Shown in pieces: positions 42,753-52,333 of a stretch of 64,000 nucleotides of DNA (position 1 is its first letter; the number at the start of each line of letters is the position of its first letter). Origin of the DNA: Paenibacillus_G filicis (GTDB lineage Bacteria; Bacillota; Bacilli; Paenibacillales; NBRC-103111). The DNA lies in the NCBI RefSeq assembly GCF_038070315.1, contig NZ_JBBPCC010000016.1, forward strand, positions 1 through 64,000, in the 5' to 3' direction. The position numbers and the translations under genes were made by a program. The notes beneath the pieces were generated by a model. The model was given only the letters and a program-made list of their open reading frames with translations. It was not told the DNA's origin and did not search any database.

Positions 42753-44480
42753 TTGAAAAGTCTGCATCTCCGTATTATGCTTATTTTTTCGTTCATTATC
42801 GTGGCGGCCGGTGGGCTGCTCAGCTATCAGATCTATGCTTCTTCGCTAAGTTTAATTACCCGGTCGCTGGGTGAACAGGCACGCAGCGTTGCCGAGCATG
42901 CCGTCCGGCAAATCGATCCGGTATCCTACCGTAAGCTGGCGGAGGAACTGACCGAGAATGCTTATTACAAGGAGCTTCGTCTGAAGTTCAATGATATGCG
43001 CGAGGCGAATCATCTCAAGTATCTGTATACGATGGGTGCACGGAGCAAAGGGGAGTCCACCGAATATTTTTACGTCGTGGACGGGATGCCGCTGGATACC
43101 CAGAGCGGTGATTTTTCTCCGCTGGGCAAGGTGGAGACGGAGCTGCACGAACCGCTGAAGAAGGCGTTCCGGGACCGCGAGGTCCAGGTCGGGGAGCTGA
43201 CCAAGGATGAGTCTTATGGCGCTCTAGTAACCGTCTATGTGCCGATTCTGACATCGACAGGCGAGTTTATAGGAGTGCTGGGGGCGGATATGGACGCAAC
43301 CTCCGTGTATGAGCTGCTGGCTGCCAATCAGCGTAAGGTGCTGCTGATGTCTGCGGCAATCCTGCTCGCGTCGCTGGCGGCGATCTACGCCGTATCCCGG
43401 ATGATCGTGACGCCCGTGCTGAGGCTGACGCGCGAGATGGAGAAGGTACAAGACGGGGATCTGACCGTGACGATCCAGGTTAAGGGACGGGATGAGGTCA
43501 GCCGGCTTGCAGGTACATTCCAGCAGATGGTCTATGTACTGAAGGACATGATCTACGGTGTGCAGGAGAGCGTTCATGATATGCGTCAGGCTACCGCGCT
43601 GCTGTCGTCCAGCGCAGAGGAGACAAGCGCTTCCAGCGAGCGGATTGCCGGTCATCTCGCGGAGACGGCCTCTGATTCCCGTGTTCAGTTGCAGTGTACA
43701 GGCGAAACGGCACGAGCGATCGGAGAGGTCGGGGAAGGAGTGCAGCGGATCGCCGATGCGCTCGCCATTGTGGCGGAAGCTTCGCAGGAGGCGACGGATG
43801 CTGCCAAGACCGGCGACGAACTCATCCAGAGCGCTGTCTCCCAGATGGCTGTCGTGCAGGACTCTTCCCGGGATACGGCGGAGGATGTAGAACGGTTGAA
43901 GCAGCGCACGGATGAAGTGAGCCAGATCGCTGAAATGATGCGGGCAATCGCCTCGCAGACGAATCTACTCGCACTGAATGCGGCTATCGAGGCGGCGAGG
44001 GCCGGGGAGCATGGGCTCGGCTTCCACGTCGTAGCCGATCAGGTCCGCAAGCTCGCTGTGCAGTCGGAGGAGTCGGCGCTGCGCATCGGGGAGCTGATCG
44101 ATGCGATGGTCGCCGATACAGGCAAGGTGGTAACGGGCGTCCACCGGCAAGTCCGCGAGGTGGATACGGGGCTCGGCCTGATAGACAGCGCCGGTACGGC
44201 CTTCGGGCGTATTCTGCAGGAGACGGAGCGCGTCGGCAGCCAGGTGCAGGAGCTATCTGCCGTCTCGGAGGAAATCGCGACGGGATCAGAGCAGGTGACG
44301 GCCTCCGCTGACGAGCTGGAGCGCTTGTCCCTGCAAAGCTCGGAGCATCAACAGGGCATTGCCGCAGCCGCGGATAAGCAGCAGGAGGCGATGCGCCGGA
44401 TGGCGGATCTGAGCGGTACGCTGGAGGAGATGTCAGTCCGGATGGAGCAGTTGATCCGGCAATTTACTGTCGAGAAGTAG
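42753..44480 (+). CDS. Methyl-accepting chemotaxis protein, TTG start
   Basis: A 575-residue chemoreceptor. Transmembrane segments near 6-26 and 194-216 enclose a periplasm-facing Cache-like sensor of about 165 residues (FYVVDGMPLDTQSGDFSPLG, YVPILTSTGEFIGVLGADMD). HAMP follows (about 216-270), then the long coiled signalling domain with the invariant hairpin IASQTNLLALNAAIEAARAG near residue 405. It passes ligand information to CheA/CheW, and lack of nearby che genes is usual. The start is TTG, 10 bases after AAAGGGG; no ATG is near. Confidence 0.9.
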   Translation: MKSLHLRIMLIFSFIIVAAGGLLSYQIYASSLSLITRSLGEQARSVAEHAVRQIDPVSYRKLAEELTENAYYKELRLKFNDMREANHLKYLYTMGARSKGESTEYFYVVDGMPLDTQSGDFSPLGKVETELHEPLKKAFRDREVQVGELTKDESYGALVTVYVPILTSTGEFIGVLGADMDATSVYELLAANQRKVLLMSAAILLASLAAIYAVSRMIVTPVLRLTREMEKVQDGDLTVTIQVKGRDEVSRLAGTFQQMVYVLKDMIYGVQESVHDMRQATALLSSSAEETSASSERIAGHLAETASDSRVQLQCTGETARAIGEVGEGVQRIADALAIVAEASQEATDAAKTGDELIQSAVSQMAVVQDSSRDTAEDVERLKQRTDEVSQIAEMMRAIASQTNLLALNAAIEAARAGEHGLGFHVVADQVRKLAVQSEESALRIGELIDAMVADTGKVVTGVHRQVREVDTGLGLIDSAGTAFGRILQETERVGSQVQELSAVSEEIATGSEQVTASADELERLSLQSSEHQQGIAAAADKQQEAMRRMADLSGTLEEMSVRMEQLIRQFTVEK

Positions 44481-44584
44481 TGAGTAAGTCGCAGAGTGGA
44501 TGGGGAATCCTGGGACGGTCTGAATCGGCGGGCTGCTTGGCCTGCCAAATCTGCTGCAGGATGGCATCCTCCCGGTCAGGAAGG

Positions 44585-45445
44585 TCAAGTCACTAGCCTC
44601 TGCAGCCGCTCAAGAACGCGTCGCTTTCGGTAGAGCATGGTCGCCGCTTCTGTCACATCCTGTAAAGTGCCGCGATTCAGTACGGCGCCGAACAGCATGC
44701 CCGCAATCGGCACAAGCTGGAATAGCTTTTTCCAGCCGAAGTTATCCCGGTAAGCGGCGACAACCTCCCGCCAGCCTTGAAGCTGGGACAATGCCTCACG
44801 CTGGCGGAGATCGTTCCCGAAGTCCGCAAGCTCCTCCAGCACGGCTTTCTTGCCGACGATATCCGCCGAGGCAAATTGCAGGCATTTGATGGCAAACACG
44901 CGCTCGGCTCTCTCGTTGGGATCGTAGCCGTAGGTCATGGCGATCTCCTGAATGGTTTTCAGAGACAGTCCGAGAATGGCCGGGATGTCGATAGCCAACG
45001 TAAGCAGGCCGCCGAACCCGGTGGTTACCCCCTGGGCGGTTGCGAAGGCTACACGGCTCCGTGCGAGCTGGCGGGCTGCTCCGTCCATTGTGGCGACCGG
45101 CAAGCCCCTGACTTCCTCCAGTGTCCGCGGAAATCCGGATGGGCTGCCTATGCCAGCAGACAGGGTCTCGTGCCGGAGACGGTCCAGCACCCCTTGCTCC
45201 GATACAAGGTATTGGCCGCCCGATTGGATGTAGCTGCCTACCTCGTCCATTGCTTCGGCGAGTTTTTTCTGGATAGACTGGGGAGTCAGGCGATCGAGCA
45301 GCTGGAAGGGCAGACGTCCGATTTTCTCCCAGAACCAGAGATCCTTCTGACTCTTCTCCCAGGCCCGGATGTCCTGTAGCATGGCCTGCAGCGTTTCTTG
45401 GGATTCGGGAATATGATAGGATGGAAGTGCGTCATCAGCGGGCAT
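44585..45445 (-). CDS. EcsC-family protein
   Basis: A 286-residue protein matching the EcsC family: VGSYIQSGGQYLVSEQGVLDRL, LEEVRGLPVATMDGAARQLARS and the hydrophobic Gly-rich stretch VTTGFGGLLTLAIDIPAILGLSLKTIQEIAMTYGYDP in the middle. The Gly-rich segment probably associates with the membrane. The function of the family is poorly defined; B. subtilis EcsC is encoded with an ABC exporter, which is not the case here. The gene lies alone between convergent MCP and divergent DUF72 genes. Confidence 0.85.
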   Translation of the reverse strand: MPADDALPSYHIPESQETLQAMLQDIRAWEKSQKDLWFWEKIGRLPFQLLDRLTPQSIQKKLAEAMDEVGSYIQSGGQYLVSEQGVLDRLRHETLSAGIGSPSGFPRTLEEVRGLPVATMDGAARQLARSRVAFATAQGVTTGFGGLLTLAIDIPAILGLSLKTIQEIAMTYGYDPNERAERVFAIKCLQFASADIVGKKAVLEELADFGNDLRQREALSQLQGWREVVAAYRDNFGWKKLFQLVPIAGMLFGAVLNRGTLQDVTEAATMLYRKRRVLERLQRLVT

Positions 45446-45581
45446 AGGGGCACAGGCTCCTTTATATAGCAGGATAATTAGTTAAGTATACGGATAAACC
45501 GGCATCTGGATGCAGCGCTCCGTCCTCCATAGGACAGGCTGCTGGACTTTGCGGAGATGCCAGGAGGGAGGAAGGGGCGGT

Positions 45582-46427
45582 ATGATCCGCATCGGGCTCA
45601 CAGGCTGGGGCGACCATGATGATTTGTACGGTCCCGGCTCAGGAGGCAAGCATAAGCTGAAGGTATACAGCCGGTATTTCCCGGTGGTGGAGGTGGATAG
45701 CTCATTCTACGCCGTCCAGTCGCGGGAGAACTATACCCGATGGGCGGCAGAGACCCCGCAGGACTTCACATTCATCGTCAAGGCTTATCAGGGAATGACG
45801 GGGCATGCTCGCGGTACGGTTCCTTTCGCGGACACGGAGACGATGTTCCAGGCCTTCTGCGAATCTTTGCAGCCGGTCATCGAAGCAGGCAAGCTGAAGT
45901 GTGTGCTCTTCCAGTATCCGCCCTGGTTCGATTGTAAACGGGCTCATGTGGAGCTGCTTCGGGAGGCCAAGCGCAGGATGGGCGACATCCCGGTGGCGCT
46001 GGAGTTCCGGCATCAGAGCTGGTTCGAGGGCGGCATGAGAGAGAAGACCCTGGCCTTCATGGCCCGGGAGGGATGGATCCACAGCATCTGCGACGAGCCG
46101 CAGGCGGGCGAGGGGTCGGTCCCGATCGTGCTGCAGCCGACGCACGGGGATGTGACCATCGTGCGGATGCATGGACGGAATGCTGCGAACTGGAATCAGG
46201 GCGGCGGTCCCAACTGGCGGGAGGTCCGGTATTTGTACCGGTACAATGAAGCCGAACTGCTGGAGTGGAAGGAGCGCCTGCTCCAACTAGCGAAGGAAAC
46301 GAAAGAAATCTGCGTGATCTTCAATAATAATTCCGGGGGTGACGCAGCGGCCAACGGACTGGAGCTGATGCGGATGCTCGGGATGGAGACAGAGCCTCTG
46401 GCTCCGCAGCAGCTGGATTTATTCTAG
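45582..46427 (+). CDS. DUF72-domain protein (TIM-barrel, YecE-like)
   Basis: A 281-residue protein of the DUF72 family. Hallmarks are the N-terminal IRIGLTGWGDH, the segment VEVDSSFYAVQSRENYTRWAAETPQDF and IPVALEFRHQSWF, with VTIVRMHGRN near residue 190. The fold is a TIM barrel, and an Asn-rich CVIFNNNSGGDAAANG ends it. The biochemical role is unknown. GAGGAAGGGGCGG precedes the chosen ATG. Confidence 0.88.
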   Translation: MIRIGLTGWGDHDDLYGPGSGGKHKLKVYSRYFPVVEVDSSFYAVQSRENYTRWAAETPQDFTFIVKAYQGMTGHARGTVPFADTETMFQAFCESLQPVIEAGKLKCVLFQYPPWFDCKRAHVELLREAKRRMGDIPVALEFRHQSWFEGGMREKTLAFMAREGWIHSICDEPQAGEGSVPIVLQPTHGDVTIVRMHGRNAANWNQGGGPNWREVRYLYRYNEAELLEWKERLLQLAKETKEICVIFNNNSGGDAAANGLELMRMLGMETEPLAPQQLDLF

Positions 46428-46615
46428 AGGAGCGATGCGGTCCTCAGGCTCAATCTTAGGCTGAGACGAAGCGGTAGCCGTCAGAATCACGGGCCGCGAG
46501 CGGGCCATCGGTCAGATTTCCTTCAGGGTGTATCTTCTGGCAAGCTTCGTATAAAATACCGGGGATTATCCCACATTAACAGCGTTGACTTTGTATGACG
46601 AAGGAGATGTGTGAG

Positions 46616-46891
46616 ATGACCAAGTATGAGTACGATTCCAGCCTGCAATCGCAGAACCCGATCTCTCAAGCGCAAAATTCGGTAGAGAAGGCCCATCATG
46701 CCGTGAAGCAGGCGCAGTCCCATCCTTCCCAGCAGCTCATCGAGCAAGCGGAGACAGCCATTGAGAAGGCGCATCGTTCCCTGGACCAGGCAGCAGGCAG
46801 CGAAAACGAACTGCCTATCCAGCAGGCGGCGGAGGCGTTGGCTGCAGATGAGGCCGCGCTGCACAGCCAGCCCCCGATGACGGAGCAGTAA
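46616..46891 (+). CDS. Small hydrophilic helical protein, 91 residues
   Basis: A 91-residue protein rich in Ala, Gln, Glu and His with a heptad-like pattern (AQNSVEKAHHAVKQAQSHPS, QLIEQAETAIEKAHRSLDQA), two imperfect copies of about 22-25 residues that suggest a helical hairpin. It has no cysteine or membrane segment. GAAGGAGATG lies six bases before the chosen ATG; an upstream ATG lacks a site. The composition recalls small acid-tolerant spore or stress proteins, but no family is recognised. A terminator follows. Confidence 0.7.
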   Translation: MTKYEYDSSLQSQNPISQAQNSVEKAHHAVKQAQSHPSQQLIEQAETAIEKAHRSLDQAAGSENELPIQQAAEALAADEAALHSQPPMTEQ

Positions 46892-46925
46892 TCGGCGCCC
46901 GAGCTATTCCGTGATGACAGACAGC

Positions 46926-46958
46926 AAAGCCGCAAGCTTCATGCTTGCGGCTTTTTTT
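46926..46958. terminator. Bidirectional terminator
   Basis: AGCCGCAAGC and GCTTGCGGCT form a perfect 10-bp stem with loop TTCAT and seven Ts on plus. It separates the small helical protein gene and the carboxypeptidase gene. Confidence 0.9.
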
Positions 46959-46987
46959 GTTATGTGGCGGCTACCGGTCCGATAAGC

Positions 46988-48358
46988 TTAGAAAAGCTGA
47001 CTGAAAAATTCCCGTACGGAACGTACCATCAAGGTGAACCAGCTTGCCTTCTCTACCTTCTCCGTGGTGATCAGATGCACCGTTTTCTTCTGGAGCTTGT
47101 CCATCCCCTGGATCTGGTAGGTGTAGGTAACAGTCCCTGCTTTGGTTCCTGCTTCGACGGGAGCCGTTAATTCTACGGCATTCACCTCAGTCTTCCATGC
47201 AAGCCCGGCCGGATCGCTTCCCTTGGGCACGAGAAAATCCACGGCTGCGTCCAGAGCCACGGGAACCTCTGTCGCTTGACCCAGCTTCACAGGAAGCGAT
47301 TCCTCCCCCTGTACGGCACTATGGCGGGCAATCACCTGCTTGATTTCCAAATGATCGAATCCGTAGTCCAATACTTTCTTCGTTTCCGTAAAACGTTTTT
47401 CCGGCGAGTCGGTTCCCATGACGACACTGATCAGACGCAGGCCGTCCCGCTCAGCCGTCCCCGCAAAGCAATAGCCGGCATTATCCGTAAAGCCCGTCTT
47501 CATCCCGTCCAGTCCCTCATAGGCGAACTGTTTGTATCTTGTACTCGTCTTATTGGATTCCAGCATCCAGTTGGAGTTTTCGATCGCTAGCTTATCGGAC
47601 TCACGAAACGTATAGGAGGGAAGAGTCGATACCTCGGCATACTCCGGGTGATCCCGGATGATATGCTTAACCAGGGTGGCTGCATCCAGAGCCGACATCA
47701 TGTTCTCCGCGGTGCTCTCAGGGCGGTATGCCCTGGGCATGTCGGAACGGTCCAGACCGCTGGCATTGATATAATTCGTATGGAGCATGCCCATGCGACC
47801 CGCCTCCTGGTTCATCCATTGCACGAAGTGCTGCTCGGAGCCCGAGATGTATTCCGCCAGCGCGACGGCAGAGCCGTTCGAAGACCGGAGCACCATCGAG
47901 ATGTACAGCTCCTTCACTGTAGGCTTCTTTCCTTGGGGGAGGAAGGCTAGTGAACCGAGGGTTTTAGAGGCATTCTCAGTGATCGTAACGGGATCCTCCC
48001 ATGAAATATCGCCCTTCTTGATTTTATCCTGAACGATGTACAACGTCATCATCTTCGTCATGCTGGCAGGAGCGAGAGCCTTATCGGCGTTAACGGATAA
48101 GAAGACCTCACCGGTGTCAGGCTCCAGAAGCACGGCTGCTTTGAGATTGAGCTGGAGGGAGCTGACCGGCGGTAAGACGGCTGCCTGGGAAGTCGTGGCT
48201 GCAGCTATCGTGGATGGTCCGGCTGCTGCTGTAGCGGCGGTCTGGGCCGGTGCAGATAACGGAACAGTCATGAAGCAGAACGCGAGCAATACGGCTGCCA
48301 CATGCTTTCGGCTTGCGAAGCTTGTCCATTTGGAAGGGGTGCGGAATTCAATATTCAT
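46988..48358 (-). CDS. dacA: D-alanyl-D-alanine carboxypeptidase (serine-type, DacA-like)
   Basis: A 456-residue low-molecular-mass penicillin-binding protein that trims the terminal D-Ala of peptidoglycan pentapeptides. A signal peptide ends near residue 40; the catalytic SMTK is at 99-102, SSN follows in LRSSNGSAVALAEYI, and KTG in LDGMKTGFTDNAGYCF. The C-terminal beta domain and a terminal amphipathic helix (VEKASWFTLMVRSVREFFSQLF) anchor it to the outer membrane face. The length is close to B. subtilis DacA. It is a single gene with its own terminator. Confidence 0.92.
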   Translation of the reverse strand: MNIEFRTPSKWTSFASRKHVAAVLLAFCFMTVPLSAPAQTAATAAAGPSTIAAATTSQAAVLPPVSSLQLNLKAAVLLEPDTGEVFLSVNADKALAPASMTKMMTLYIVQDKIKKGDISWEDPVTITENASKTLGSLAFLPQGKKPTVKELYISMVLRSSNGSAVALAEYISGSEQHFVQWMNQEAGRMGMLHTNYINASGLDRSDMPRAYRPESTAENMMSALDAATLVKHIIRDHPEYAEVSTLPSYTFRESDKLAIENSNWMLESNKTSTRYKQFAYEGLDGMKTGFTDNAGYCFAGTAERDGLRLISVVMGTDSPEKRFTETKKVLDYGFDHLEIKQVIARHSAVQGEESLPVKLGQATEVPVALDAAVDFLVPKGSDPAGLAWKTEVNAVELTAPVEAGTKAGTVTYTYQIQGMDKLQKKTVHLITTEKVEKASWFTLMVRSVREFFSQLF

Positions 48359-48503
48359 TTTCAGTGTAATCTCTCCTCTAAACCTATACCGAAACCTAGA
48401 AATAACTGAAACCTCTCCTGGTGAACATACAAAGTTATCTTATCATATTGAATTTCCAAGTTGCCAACGTACGGCCTCTTCTGTATGTGTTCCGGGTGGA
48501 GCC

Positions 48504-48543
48504 CGGGCTTCCTCTTTGCTGGGGGCGATAGAGAGGAAGCCCG
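48504..48543. repeat. 12-bp stem-loop between the CotD-like and dacA genes
   Basis: CGGGCTTCCTCT and AGAGGAAGCCCG are perfect arms around a 16-base loop, without a U-tract. Both neighbouring genes are on the minus strand; it lies 45 bases after the coat gene stop, consistent with a terminator or stability hairpin. Confidence 0.6.
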
Positions 48544-48587
48544 TGGGTCACGACCGAACAGGTCTGACCCGACATGCGGGAGAAGCG

Positions 48588-48809
48588 TTATTTTCTTTTT
48601 TTACGCTTCTTCACGCTGCTGACCATCACGATCTCATCCTTCGACGAGTACGTGACGAAATGCTGGGGAACCGGTACACAGTGATGTTTGTTGATGACCT
48701 CCACGGGATGCACAATAGGCTGGGCCTGCGGGTAGTAGTAGTTGTTATACACTTGAGTAGGGTCTGTGACGATGGGACTTAACGGCGGGCAGTTGTGACA
48801 GTATGCCAT
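48588..48809 (-). CDS. CotD-family spore coat protein
   Basis: A 73-residue protein: the N-terminal YCHNCPPLSPIVTDPTQVYNNYYYP and PIVHPVEVINKHHCVPVPQH follow the CotD inner-coat pattern rich in Tyr, His, Pro and Cys, and the C-terminus is strongly basic (VKKRKKRK). Such proteins are deposited in the spore coat. AAAGGAGAG precedes the ATG. A match to the mother-cell sigma-E/sigma-K -10 pattern lies upstream. Confidence 0.75.
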   Translation of the reverse strand: MAYCHNCPPLSPIVTDPTQVYNNYYYPQAQPIVHPVEVINKHHCVPVPQHFVTYSSKDEIVMVSSVKKRKKRK

Positions 48810-48843
48810 GGACCTTCACTCTCCTTTTCTTATCGATCTAGGT

Positions 48844-48852
48844 TATCGTATG
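48844..48852 (-). promoter_or_regulatory. Candidate mother-cell sigma -10 box of the coat gene
   Basis: On the minus strand CATACGATA matches CATA-N3-TA (sigma-K) and is one base from CATACA-N-T (sigma-E). It is about 35 bases before the ATG. No convincing -35 at normal spacing was found. Confidence 0.35.
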
Positions 48853-49100
48853 ATGTACATTCACCCGGCGACTGTTCAAATGCCCGTAGGCTTGAAACTT
48901 TTGTATGGAAACCCTCAACGATCTCATGGAAAACCGCTATCTCTACGCGCACACTCCGGTGGAGCAGAACTCAAAGTCCTGTCGTGCGTAATGCGAAATC
49001 ACAAGCTTCTATGCTACAATATAAGGAATAGATACAGGGCGCGTAGCGCTGCCGTCCGGGAAACCGGAGAGGAGCCGGCCCGGGAAGGGACACGTAGCCT

Positions 49101-49783
49101 ATGGGTAGCGGAACAAGCAAGGCCGCCGGCGGCCATCCAGCATTCGAGAGCTTGCATGGATTCGTCCTGACGATCGAAACGCAGCTGCTGCCTGGGCTGG
49201 AAATTCTCAGCGAGCATCATCATGAGCCTGTCCGGGTCCTCCGTGTTCCCTCCCCCTGGCAACTGGTCGGTGTCGGCAACTACGCCGCCGTTCTCATTCA
49301 TCCGGACCGTCCGGAGCTCGTTGTGAAGGTCTATGCTCCGGGCAGACCGGGGCTTGGGGATGAGACAGAGGTGTACCGCAGATTGGGCGTGCACCCAGCG
49401 TACTCGGAATGCCTGCATACGGGTGCGGGCTATTTGGTGCTGCGCCGTCTGACGGGCGTACGCTGTACCAGTGCCTGAGGAGGGGAATTCCTATTCCCCC
49501 TCAGGTCATTCTGGACATCGAGCAGGCACTGGCCTATGCGCGAAGCAAGGGATTGAACCCCCACGACGTACACGGCAAAAATGTGATGCTTCAGGATGGA
49601 CGGGGCAAGGTTGTGGACGTGTCTGATTTTCTGAAACAAGAGCCTTGTCAGATGTGGGATGATCTGAAAGGAGCCTACGGAAGGTTTTACCGTCCGTGGC
49701 TTAGCCGGCTGCCTATTCCCGAGGCGCTGCTGAACACAGTGCGCCGGGGATACCGGGTTTGGAGAAAGAGCGGGCGCGCCTAG
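49101..49783 (+). pseudogene. Protein-kinase-like protein, split by a one-base frameshift
   Basis: Two overlapping frames make one protein. The first frame (49101-49478) ends GAGYLVLRRLTGVRCTSA; the second (starting after about 49455) continues RTLYQCLRRGIPIPPQVI, LNPHDVHGKNVML with a kinase-like catalytic HDVHGKNV, and VVDVSDFL in place of the DFG segment. Supplying one extra base near 49457-49459 (GGC then CGT) joins them as LRRLTGRTLYQCLRRG. The joined product is about 227 residues and looks like the RIO-like/lipopolysaccharide-kinase group of small kinases seen in Paenibacillus. No slippery heptamer is visible at the junction, so a mutation or sequencing error is more likely than programmed frameshifting. 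Confidence 0.72.
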
Positions 49784-49935
49784 CGCGTACAGCAGCTGGC
49801 GGGTGGTTGACATCCCTCATTTTCTTGATTGAGGGAAGGATAGAGGGGCAGCCCTAGCGAAGTTACAAGTGAGATAAACCTATGCCAGACCGGATAAGAT
49901 GACTGCAACGAATACAGGACACGGGAGAGTTCAAC

Positions 49936-52296
49936 ATGCTGCAGCCGCAAGTGAACATCTTGATCGTAGACGACCGACCCGAGAACAGGTTGGCTATGGT
50001 TTCTATTTTGCAAGGTGATGAATATACGACCGTTACGGCGGATTCCGGCGAGGAGGCCTTGCGCAAATTGCTCAAGGACGACTTTGCGTTGATCTTGATG
50101 GACATTCAGATGCCGGGCATGAATGGCTTCGAGACGGTCGAGCTGATCAAGGGACGCGAGAAGTCCAGGCATACGCCTGTTATTTTTGTAACCGCGCTCA
50201 GCCACGCGCCCGAACATATTCTGCGGGCCTATGAAGTGGGCTGTATTGATTTTATTTTTAAGCCCTTCAGCCCGGAGGTACTGAAGCTGAAGGTCGGGCA
50301 ATTCGTGGCCATGTACCGGGACCGTGAAGAGTTGAAGCGCCAGAAGGAATTGATCAGCGAGCGTACCGCCGATCTGGAATCGGCCAATAAGCGGCTTATT
50401 GCGGCTTCCCGCCAACTGGGGCGTGCGGAGGCGATGGCCCGGGTGATCGGTGAGACTTCCCTGGATACGTTCTTTACCTTGAGCGAGGATGGAGACATTC
50501 TGGCGGCTAATCCGGCGGCAGGACCGATGTTCGGTTATACGCCTGGGGAGATGAGAGGGATGCCCGTATCCCGCCTGCTGACAGGGGACGATCTGCCATG
50601 GGACAAGGCGAGTACTTCGGTCAGCCGCCGCACGGCCCAGGCTCCCGCTATCATGGACGCGGTTGCCATCCGCAAGGACGGCATTGCCTTTCCGGTGGAC
50701 GTGCAGGTAGGCGAGGCCTACGTCGATGAGCGGCCGGTCTATGTGTGTGCCGTACGCGACAGTACGGAGCGTAAGCAGAGCTTCGCCCGGCTAGAGCTGG
50801 CGGTGGATGAGCGCACCCGTGATCTGAAGAAGGCCAATGCGGAGCTGCAGGCGTCGTATGACCGCATCCATGATATTTTGGAAAGCATCACGGACGCATT
50901 TTACTCGCTCGACAACGATTGGAGCATTATGTATCTGAACGGCTCTGCCGAAGCACAGCTTGGCGTATCCCGCGATCACGCGCTGGGGCATTCGCTCTGG
51001 CAATTCGTCCCCATTGAAGAATCGGGTTCTTATGAGCTATTCGTGGAGGCCAAGCGGCGGGGAGAAGCGATGCAGCAGGAAGTGTATTCACCGTTTATCG
51101 CCAAGTGGGTGGATATTCGCGTATATCCCAGCGTCTTTGGCCTCAATATCTATGTACAGGATATGACGGAGCGCAGGCAGATGCAGCAGGAGGTACGTCA
51201 TTCCCATGAGCGGTTTTATACGATCTTCCAGGCGAGTCCGAGTCTGATGGCGATTTTGTCGCTTCGCAGCAAGGCTTACCTGGATGTCAACGAAAGCTGG
51301 CAGCTGCACACCGGCTACGGGCATGAAGAGATGATCGCGGGCCCGCCCGATCTGCAGCTTATGACGGAGAGCGGCACGGTTGTACGTCTTGAATCCGCGA
51401 TGGAATCGAACCGCAGTCTGAGCAACGTCAAGGTGCAATATCGTTCCAAGATGGGTGAGCTGCGTACAGGTCTCTTGTCCACCGAAACGATCGATACTCC
51501 AGGGGAGCCCAGCTTGCTGGCCGTTATCATCGATATCACTGACCGTATGCTGCTGGAGCAGGAAATCGGACGCTTGGACCAGCTGCATCTGATCGGAGAA
51601 ATGGCAGCCGGCATTGCTCATGAAATCCGCAATCCGATGACCACCGTCCGCGGGTTCCTGCAATTGATGGCCAGGAAGCGGAGCGCTCCGGTCGGGGAGG
51701 TCATCGAGGTGATGATTCAGGAGCTGGACCGCGCCAATGACATTATCAGCGAGTTTCTGGCGCTCGCCAAAAACAAGACGACCGACCGCCAGCGCTGCCG
51801 GTTGAATGATGTCATCGAAGCGATCTATCCGCTGATTCAAGCGGAAGCGACCTTAGCAGGCAAGGAAGTGCAGCTAGATCTGGGCGATTGCGAGCTGCTG
51901 GAGCTCGATGAGAAGGAAATCCGGCAGATGATTCTGAATCTGGCCTTAAACGGTCTGGAAGCGATGGAAGCAGGCGGACGGCTGAATATCGCGACCTTCA
52001 TGGAGGAAGGCGCAGATGTCGTGCTGGAAGTCGCCGATCAGGGACATGGGATGGACAAAGAAGTCGTGGCTAAGCTCGGAACGCCGTTTTTTACAACCAA
52101 AGAGCAGGGGACCGGGCTTGGCCTGGCCGTCTGCTTCAGTATCGCCGCCCGTCACCAAGCCAAAATTACCTGGCAGACAGGCCCGGAAGGGACAATCTTC
52201 CAGGTTAGGTTCAGCGGGGTGGTTTCTGCTCGCGGACCATCTGCCGAAGTGGCTGCGGCCCTCGAGGAGCAAAGCTCTTCCGATTCCCGACCCTAA
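49936..52296 (+). CDS. Hybrid sensor: receiver-PAS-PAS-PAS-histidine kinase
   Basis: A 786-residue cytoplasmic protein with no transmembrane segment. Receiver (about 5-125; VDDRPENR, Asp56, Lys109) precedes a coiled linker, three PAS domains (about 165-285, 305-415 and 425-540; NLMxxYTPGEM-like region, DMTERRQMQQ, DITDRMLLEQ), then a Spo0A-phosphorelay-type HisKA (LIGEMAAGIAHEIRNPMTT, His562) and ATPase domain (GTGLGLAVCFSIAARHQ). An N-terminal receiver ahead of PAS domains and a KinA-like kinase is less common than a C-terminal one. It might receive phosphate from another kinase and pass it to sporulation relay proteins; no relay partner is nearby. The gene is divergent from none and 17 bases before the methyltransferase frame. 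Confidence 0.88.
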   Translation: MLQPQVNILIVDDRPENRLAMVSILQGDEYTTVTADSGEEALRKLLKDDFALILMDIQMPGMNGFETVELIKGREKSRHTPVIFVTALSHAPEHILRAYEVGCIDFIFKPFSPEVLKLKVGQFVAMYRDREELKRQKELISERTADLESANKRLIAASRQLGRAEAMARVIGETSLDTFFTLSEDGDILAANPAAGPMFGYTPGEMRGMPVSRLLTGDDLPWDKASTSVSRRTAQAPAIMDAVAIRKDGIAFPVDVQVGEAYVDERPVYVCAVRDSTERKQSFARLELAVDERTRDLKKANAELQASYDRIHDILESITDAFYSLDNDWSIMYLNGSAEAQLGVSRDHALGHSLWQFVPIEESGSYELFVEAKRRGEAMQQEVYSPFIAKWVDIRVYPSVFGLNIYVQDMTERRQMQQEVRHSHERFYTIFQASPSLMAILSLRSKAYLDVNESWQLHTGYGHEEMIAGPPDLQLMTESGTVVRLESAMESNRSLSNVKVQYRSKMGELRTGLLSTETIDTPGEPSLLAVIIDITDRMLLEQEIGRLDQLHLIGEMAAGIAHEIRNPMTTVRGFLQLMARKRSAPVGEVIEVMIQELDRANDIISEFLALAKNKTTDRQRCRLNDVIEAIYPLIQAEATLAGKEVQLDLGDCELLELDEKEIRQMILNLALNGLEAMEAGGRLNIATFMEEGADVVLEVADQGHGMDKEVVAKLGTPFFTTKEQGTGLGLAVCFSIAARHQAKITWQTGPEGTIFQVRFSGVVSARGPSAEVAAALEEQSSSDSRP

Positions 52297-52333
52297 GTCT
52301 GATTAAACCCGAATGAAGGAATGGAGCATAGCT

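Noticed and set aside
49450..49470. Programmed -1 frameshift in the kinase-like gene
   Set aside because: No slippery heptamer or downstream pseudoknot is evident, so it was treated as a mutation or sequencing error.
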